The notes under the pieces: generated by a model
Databases searched by the model: none
Told to the model about the DNA's origin: nothing
What the model saw: only the letters and a program-made list of their open reading frames with translations
Origin: an uncultured Bdellovibrionales bacterium
Lineage (GTDB): Bacteria; Bdellovibrionota; FAC87; UBA2466
Length of the DNA stretch: 16,354 bases
NCBI GenBank assembly: GCA_937903155.1
Contig: CALCZU010000057.1
Span: 1 to 16,354 of the forward strand
Reading direction: 5' to 3'
Shown here: positions 13,531 to 16,354 of the stretch, piece by piece
How positions within the stretch are numbered: position 1 is the stretch's first letter
Layout: every line of letters begins with the position of its first letter
Made by a program: the position numbers and the translations under genes

Positions 13531-14650
13531 AGCGCCAAAACTTAATGATAAGTCTTCATACTTAACTCTCAGCCAAGACTTTGCGGGCGAAGTGATTTCA
13601 TTTCGAAAAGCCTTAACGGAATCGATGGAGTTCGGACTCAAGGAATTTCCGAACACGCTCATTATGGGTCAGGGAGTAGACGACCATAAAGGAATTTTCG
13701 GAACGACCGCGGGCCTCGCCGAAAAATACGGCGCAGACAGAGTTTTCGACACCCCTCTCGCCGAAGAAGGAATGACAGGCGTCGCTATTGGGGCCTCGCT
13801 TGCGGGAATGTATCCGATTCAAACGCATATCCGTGTCGATTTTGCACTTCTTGCAATGAACCAGCTGATTAATCTGGCCGCTAAATACAAATATATGTCG
13901 GGCGGAAAATTTGAAGTTCCAATGCTCATCCGTATGATTATTGGGCGGAGCTGGGGACAAGGGTCGCAACATTCGCAAAGTCTTCAATCGCTCTTTGGAC
14001 ACATTCCGGGACTCACCGTGATGATGCCTTCGTCGGCACAGTCGATTTTGGAATCCTATCCCTATTTTATGATGAATCATAAAGGGCCTGTGATTTCGAT
14101 TGAGCACCGTCTTTTGTACGATATTGATTTTAGAGTGAGTGATATCCCGAGACAGAAAGAAAGCTCACCTCTGACCTCCTACATTGCAAAACCGGGCAAG
14201 GACCTCACGATTGTCGCGACCTCTATCATGGTCCTCGAGGCGTTGAGAGCTGCAGACTACGTCAAAAAGAACGCCGGTATCGATTGCGAAGTGATCGACT
14301 TAAACTGTATTTCTCATCCCAATCGCCAAATGATCACCGAGAGCGTGAAAAAAACTGGAAAGCTCATTGTCGCGGACACCAGTTGGCAAGCTTACGGCGT
14401 TTGCGCAGAGATGTGTCGAATCATTTCTGAAACGTGTCCGACCGCACTTAGAGCGCCCGTCATCACAATGGGAATGGCTCCTTCTCCATGTCCTACGGCG
14501 AAGAATTTAGAAGATTTATTTTACCCTAATGAAAGAGGCCTTGTAGATGAAATCTGCAAGCTCGTCACCAATCGCGAAGAACACGGAATCGTTCTGCCGA
14601 CGGATCAATCGACGGTAGAATCGTATAAAACCTTCAAAGGCCCTTTTTAA
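13517..14650 (+). CDS. Thiamine-diphosphate 2-oxoacid dehydrogenase E1 component, beta subunit
   Basis: A 377-residue E1-beta-type subunit, partner of the upstream alpha. The start at ATG 13517 is fixed by AAGGAG seven bases upstream; an in-frame ATG at 13475 would overlap alpha much further. After an unusual N-terminal extension of about 25 residues come FRKALTESMEFGLKE, then DTPLAEEGMTGVAIGASLAG with the thiamine-activating Glu83. GRSWGQGSQHSQSLQSLFGHIPG (quoted in part) contains His152. VMMPSSAQSILESYPYF closes the pyrimidine-binding domain. The C-terminal transketolase domain reads VIDLNCISHP and VADTSWQAYGVCAEM. The ending MAPSPCPTAKNLEDLFYP is a variant seen in E1-beta-like proteins outside classical PDH operons (recollection, not checked). 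The two subunits are clearly one operon, and translation is coupled through the overlap. Confidence 0.92.
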   Translation: MTSNKAPKLNDKSSYLTLSQDFAGEVISFRKALTESMEFGLKEFPNTLIMGQGVDDHKGIFGTTAGLAEKYGADRVFDTPLAEEGMTGVAIGASLAGMYPIQTHIRVDFALLAMNQLINLAAKYKYMSGGKFEVPMLIRMIIGRSWGQGSQHSQSLQSLFGHIPGLTVMMPSSAQSILESYPYFMMNHKGPVISIEHRLLYDIDFRVSDIPRQKESSPLTSYIAKPGKDLTIVATSIMVLEALRAADYVKKNAGIDCEVIDLNCISHPNRQMITESVKKTGKLIVADTSWQAYGVCAEMCRIISETCPTALRAPVITMGMAPSPCPTAKNLEDLFYPNERGLVDEICKLVTNREEHGIVLPTDQSTVESYKTFKGPF

Positions 14651-14665
14651 TTATAGGATAGGATT

Positions 14666-16354
14666 CTACTTCCGATCGTTTCTTTGGTCTCGAAACAGAT
14701 CCTTGAGCCTTCGGCGGCACCAGGTGAAAGGATTGCGCGTTTTTTTGACCTCAAAGTCTCTTCCGGCATTATGAAAGATCTCTTTCGCTCCCGGCGTGAG
14801 CATTTCTGGGTCGTGGATCTCAAGCGCTTTTAACTCTTTTACTCCCCAATCCCCATGCTCGACAAGAGCTCTGAGGATCGTTTCAACTTCAGCCGGAGTG
14901 AGAAATTTTCCATGGTCAAAGAGCAATTTCTCAACCGTTGTTTTGTTAGGTTCGAGCCGAGCAAAATCTTTTGCTGTTTCAACGACGATTTTCTTAAGGC
15001 TTTCTCGCAGGGCAGGCTCTGCGTCGTTCGCGGGAGTCACGAGATCCAAATAGTCACGAGGGGATTGGATGATTCTATCAATTGCACGTTTGATAATCGT
15101 TTCTCTCGTTTGGAGAGTAAAAACGGATTGTTTTAGAAGATAAATCACGGAGTCGGTCAATGGGGGGTAGGCAAAGAAAATATCAAGAGTTTCCCCGACG
15201 AAAGCATCGAGCCTCTTTCTCGCCTTAGGATTCATGGATTCGGCGCTTGTAGAAGACATGACGGTAAGATAGTCGTTTACAGTGTAGCAGAGTTCCTCTT
15301 GTAGAATTTTCTTTCTCACTTTTACCGCCATATTCGTATCCACTACTCGGAGCAGGGAATGAAACTCTACGTTTCGCGCTTCTAGTCTTCTTAAGAGAGG
15401 AATCATTCTTAAAGTGAGGCGATTTAAAACAGATTTGAATTCCTTTGAGGCTTCGTGCATGTGAAGTCTCATGTAATCTGAGAAATGCGTAGGGAACTTG
15501 ATCAAATTCCTCCGTAAGATTTGGAGCGTTAGAGCTTTTAGACAATCAGGGTCTGACGTCGTTTTAATGAGGTCGGTAACGTCGTCCAGAGTGGGTGCTA
15601 GAGCGAAAAAATAGTTTTGATATCGGAGCGTCATCTGCACTACGGAATCGCGGTATGCTTTTGACGGTGGCGTGCGGATGATGCTCATTAAACTTGTAAA
15701 TTCTTTCGGACTTTTAGCCGCCTTGAGTCCACGGGCTCTAAAGTGATTGACTTGCGTCTCGTCGAGATAGCGGATGAGTGTCACGTAATCCTTAACAGTG
15801 GGTGAAAATCTTTTTACAAAACTATTTGAAGTGGCGTGAACAAAATTGAATAAAACGTTTCGGTGTTCGGCGAGCGAAGCAACTATGTTGATATAGTCCG
15901 TAAAAGCGAACTTAGACTCAAGTTCTTTGACCTTCAGTTGAAGAAGATTTGTTTCTTCTTCGGTTAAGGGTCTTGGCGGGGGAAGTGGGTACTGCTCGGG
16001 ATCGGGTAAAACAAGTTCGCTCGAATAGAGGGGTGAAATTGGTTTTGTTACATTCTCCGGAAACTGTTCTACGGGAGACGGCCCTTCTTTATTTCGACCG
16101 ACGGCTTCCAATCCTTGTTCTAACGATAACCAAATGGGTTCTTTGCGTTCTTTCAAGGATTTTTGAATTTCGGTTAAAAAGTTTTCTGCGTTGCTCGCAG
16201 ACGGATTCGAAACACTTCCAATTTCGTATGCAAATTGCGCGAGGATTTCATCGCCTGAAGGCTCCGTGACCGTTTTTTCAAGCTCTTTCCGACGCGCTTC
16301 CTCGGTGAGCGAAAGAAGAGAAATGCTAGGAACTTCGTAGATGGGCAATTCGCG
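14666..16354 (-). CDS. Large helical-repeat protein of unknown function (5' end beyond right edge)
   Basis: The minus-strand frame is open from the right edge to the TAG/TAA-type stop at 14666, covering 562 codons. A TTG at 16348 is the first possible start, but the frame continues upstream, so the true N-terminus is probably missing. Using that TTG as residue 1, residues 1-110 are variable, 115-128 are proline-rich (PDPEQYPLPPPRPL), and 140-510 contain about eleven degenerate repeats. Each has an acidic-aromatic-hydrophobic start: TDYINIV at 150, KDYVTLI at 186, KEFTSLM at 215, SDYMRLH at 290, NDYLTVM at 358, RDYLDLV at 431. The average spacing is 35 residues, and secondary structure looks wholly helical. 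The tail 535-560 is strongly basic (CRRRLKDLFRDQRNDRK). No catalytic motif or membrane helix is seen. The protein is not recognised; a protein-binding scaffold or surface/effector role is a guess. It converges on the E1-beta gene with 15 bases between them. Confidence 0.8.
   Translation of the reverse strand, partial: RELPIYEVPSISLLSLTEEARRKELEKTVTEPSGDEILAQFAYEIGSVSNPSASNAENFLTEIQKSLKERKEPIWLSLEQGLEAVGRNKEGPSPVEQFPENVTKPISPLYSSELVLPDPEQYPLPPPRPLTEEETNLLQLKVKELESKFAFTDYINIVASLAEHRNVLFNFVHATSNSFVKRFSPTVKDYVTLIRYLDETQVNHFRARGLKAAKSPKEFTSLMSIIRTPPSKAYRDSVVQMTLRYQNYFFALAPTLDDVTDLIKTTSDPDCLKALTLQILRRNLIKFPTHFSDYMRLHMHEASKEFKSVLNRLTLRMIPLLRRLEARNVEFHSLLRVVDTNMAVKVRKKILQEELCYTVNDYLTVMSSTSAESMNPKARKRLDAFVGETLDIFFAYPPLTDSVIYLLKQSVFTLQTRETIIKRAIDRIIQSPRDYLDLVTPANDAEPALRESLKKIVVETAKDFARLEPNKTTVEKLLFDHGKFLTPAEVETILRALVEHGDWGVKELKALEIHDPEMLTPGAKEIFHNAGRDFEVKKTRNPFTWCRRRLKDLFRDQRNDRK

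Noticed and set aside
13613..14107. 164-codon antisense frame inside the E1 beta gene
   Set aside because: The plus-strand frame has clear catalytic motifs, and the antisense product looks like no known family. Other long antisense frames (for example 1054-1425, 8813-9205, 15949-16269) were rejected for the same reason.
14636..14680. Possible bidirectional terminator between E1 beta and the repeat protein
   Set aside because: Only short imperfect pairings such as AAAGGCCCTTT are present, with no room for a loop.
1..16354. CRISPR array, tRNA, rRNA or transposase
   Set aside because: No regularly spaced repeats, cloverleaf-like sequence, rRNA signature or transposase motif was seen on either strand.

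Overview
The window is a bacterial chromosomal segment of moderate GC (roughly 45-48%, by eye). Its core is a surface-polysaccharide locus, flanked by small accessory genes and by two genes that run off the window edges. Several features suggest a Bdellovibrionota or other former-Deltaproteobacteria lineage: an HNH-family protein of the kind common in Bdellovibrio relatives, frequent TTG/GTG starts, and large lineage-specific proteins. This placement rests on family resemblance only. No rRNA, tRNA, transposase or CRISPR array was seen.

Left flank (1-1377). The N-terminal part of an HNH-endonuclease-family protein reads leftward off the window edge. Its probable promoter is bracketed by two matching palindromes. 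A 354-base gap follows, holding a degenerate copy of an interspersed palindromic element (core CCGTCATTGCGAGGAG) and a 16-base repeat shared with the HNH gene. A small SnoaL/NTF2-like gene then reads rightward.

Polysaccharide locus (1379-10326). Two gene arms diverge from an 80-base region at about 4854-4933, or 167 bases if the preferred start of the leftward gene at 4766 is used. The leftward arm encodes GDP-L-fucose synthase, a GT4 glycosyltransferase and a DegT-type sugar aminotransferase. The rightward arm encodes a UDP-HexNAc 6-dehydrogenase (TviB/WbpA type), a second GT4 glycosyltransferase, an unusual fusion of a WecA/MraY-type lipid-carrier transferase with the N-terminal half of a CapD/WbpM-type dehydratase, and an extended-SDR epimerase/dehydratase. 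Together they supply nucleotide sugars (deoxy, amino and uronic), the initiating lipid-linked sugar transfer and two later transfers. Flippase, polymerase and export genes, and the GMD partner of GDP-fucose synthase, are not in the window.

Small-gene region (10346-12478). This holds acylphosphatase, two predicted secreted proteins (one unrecognised, one PepSY-like) and a VOC/glyoxalase-fold protein, all rightward and closely spaced.

Right flank (12598-16354). An overlapping pair of thiamine-diphosphate 2-oxoacid dehydrogenase E1 alpha and beta genes stands without E2 or E3 partners. Convergent to it is a large unrecognised protein, open to the right edge, built from about eleven degenerate ~35-residue helical repeats with a proline-rich linker and a strongly basic tail. 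The features most worth following are the lipid-carrier transferase fusion, the orphan E1 pair, the repeat protein and the palindromic element that appears to supply a glycosyltransferase stop codon.
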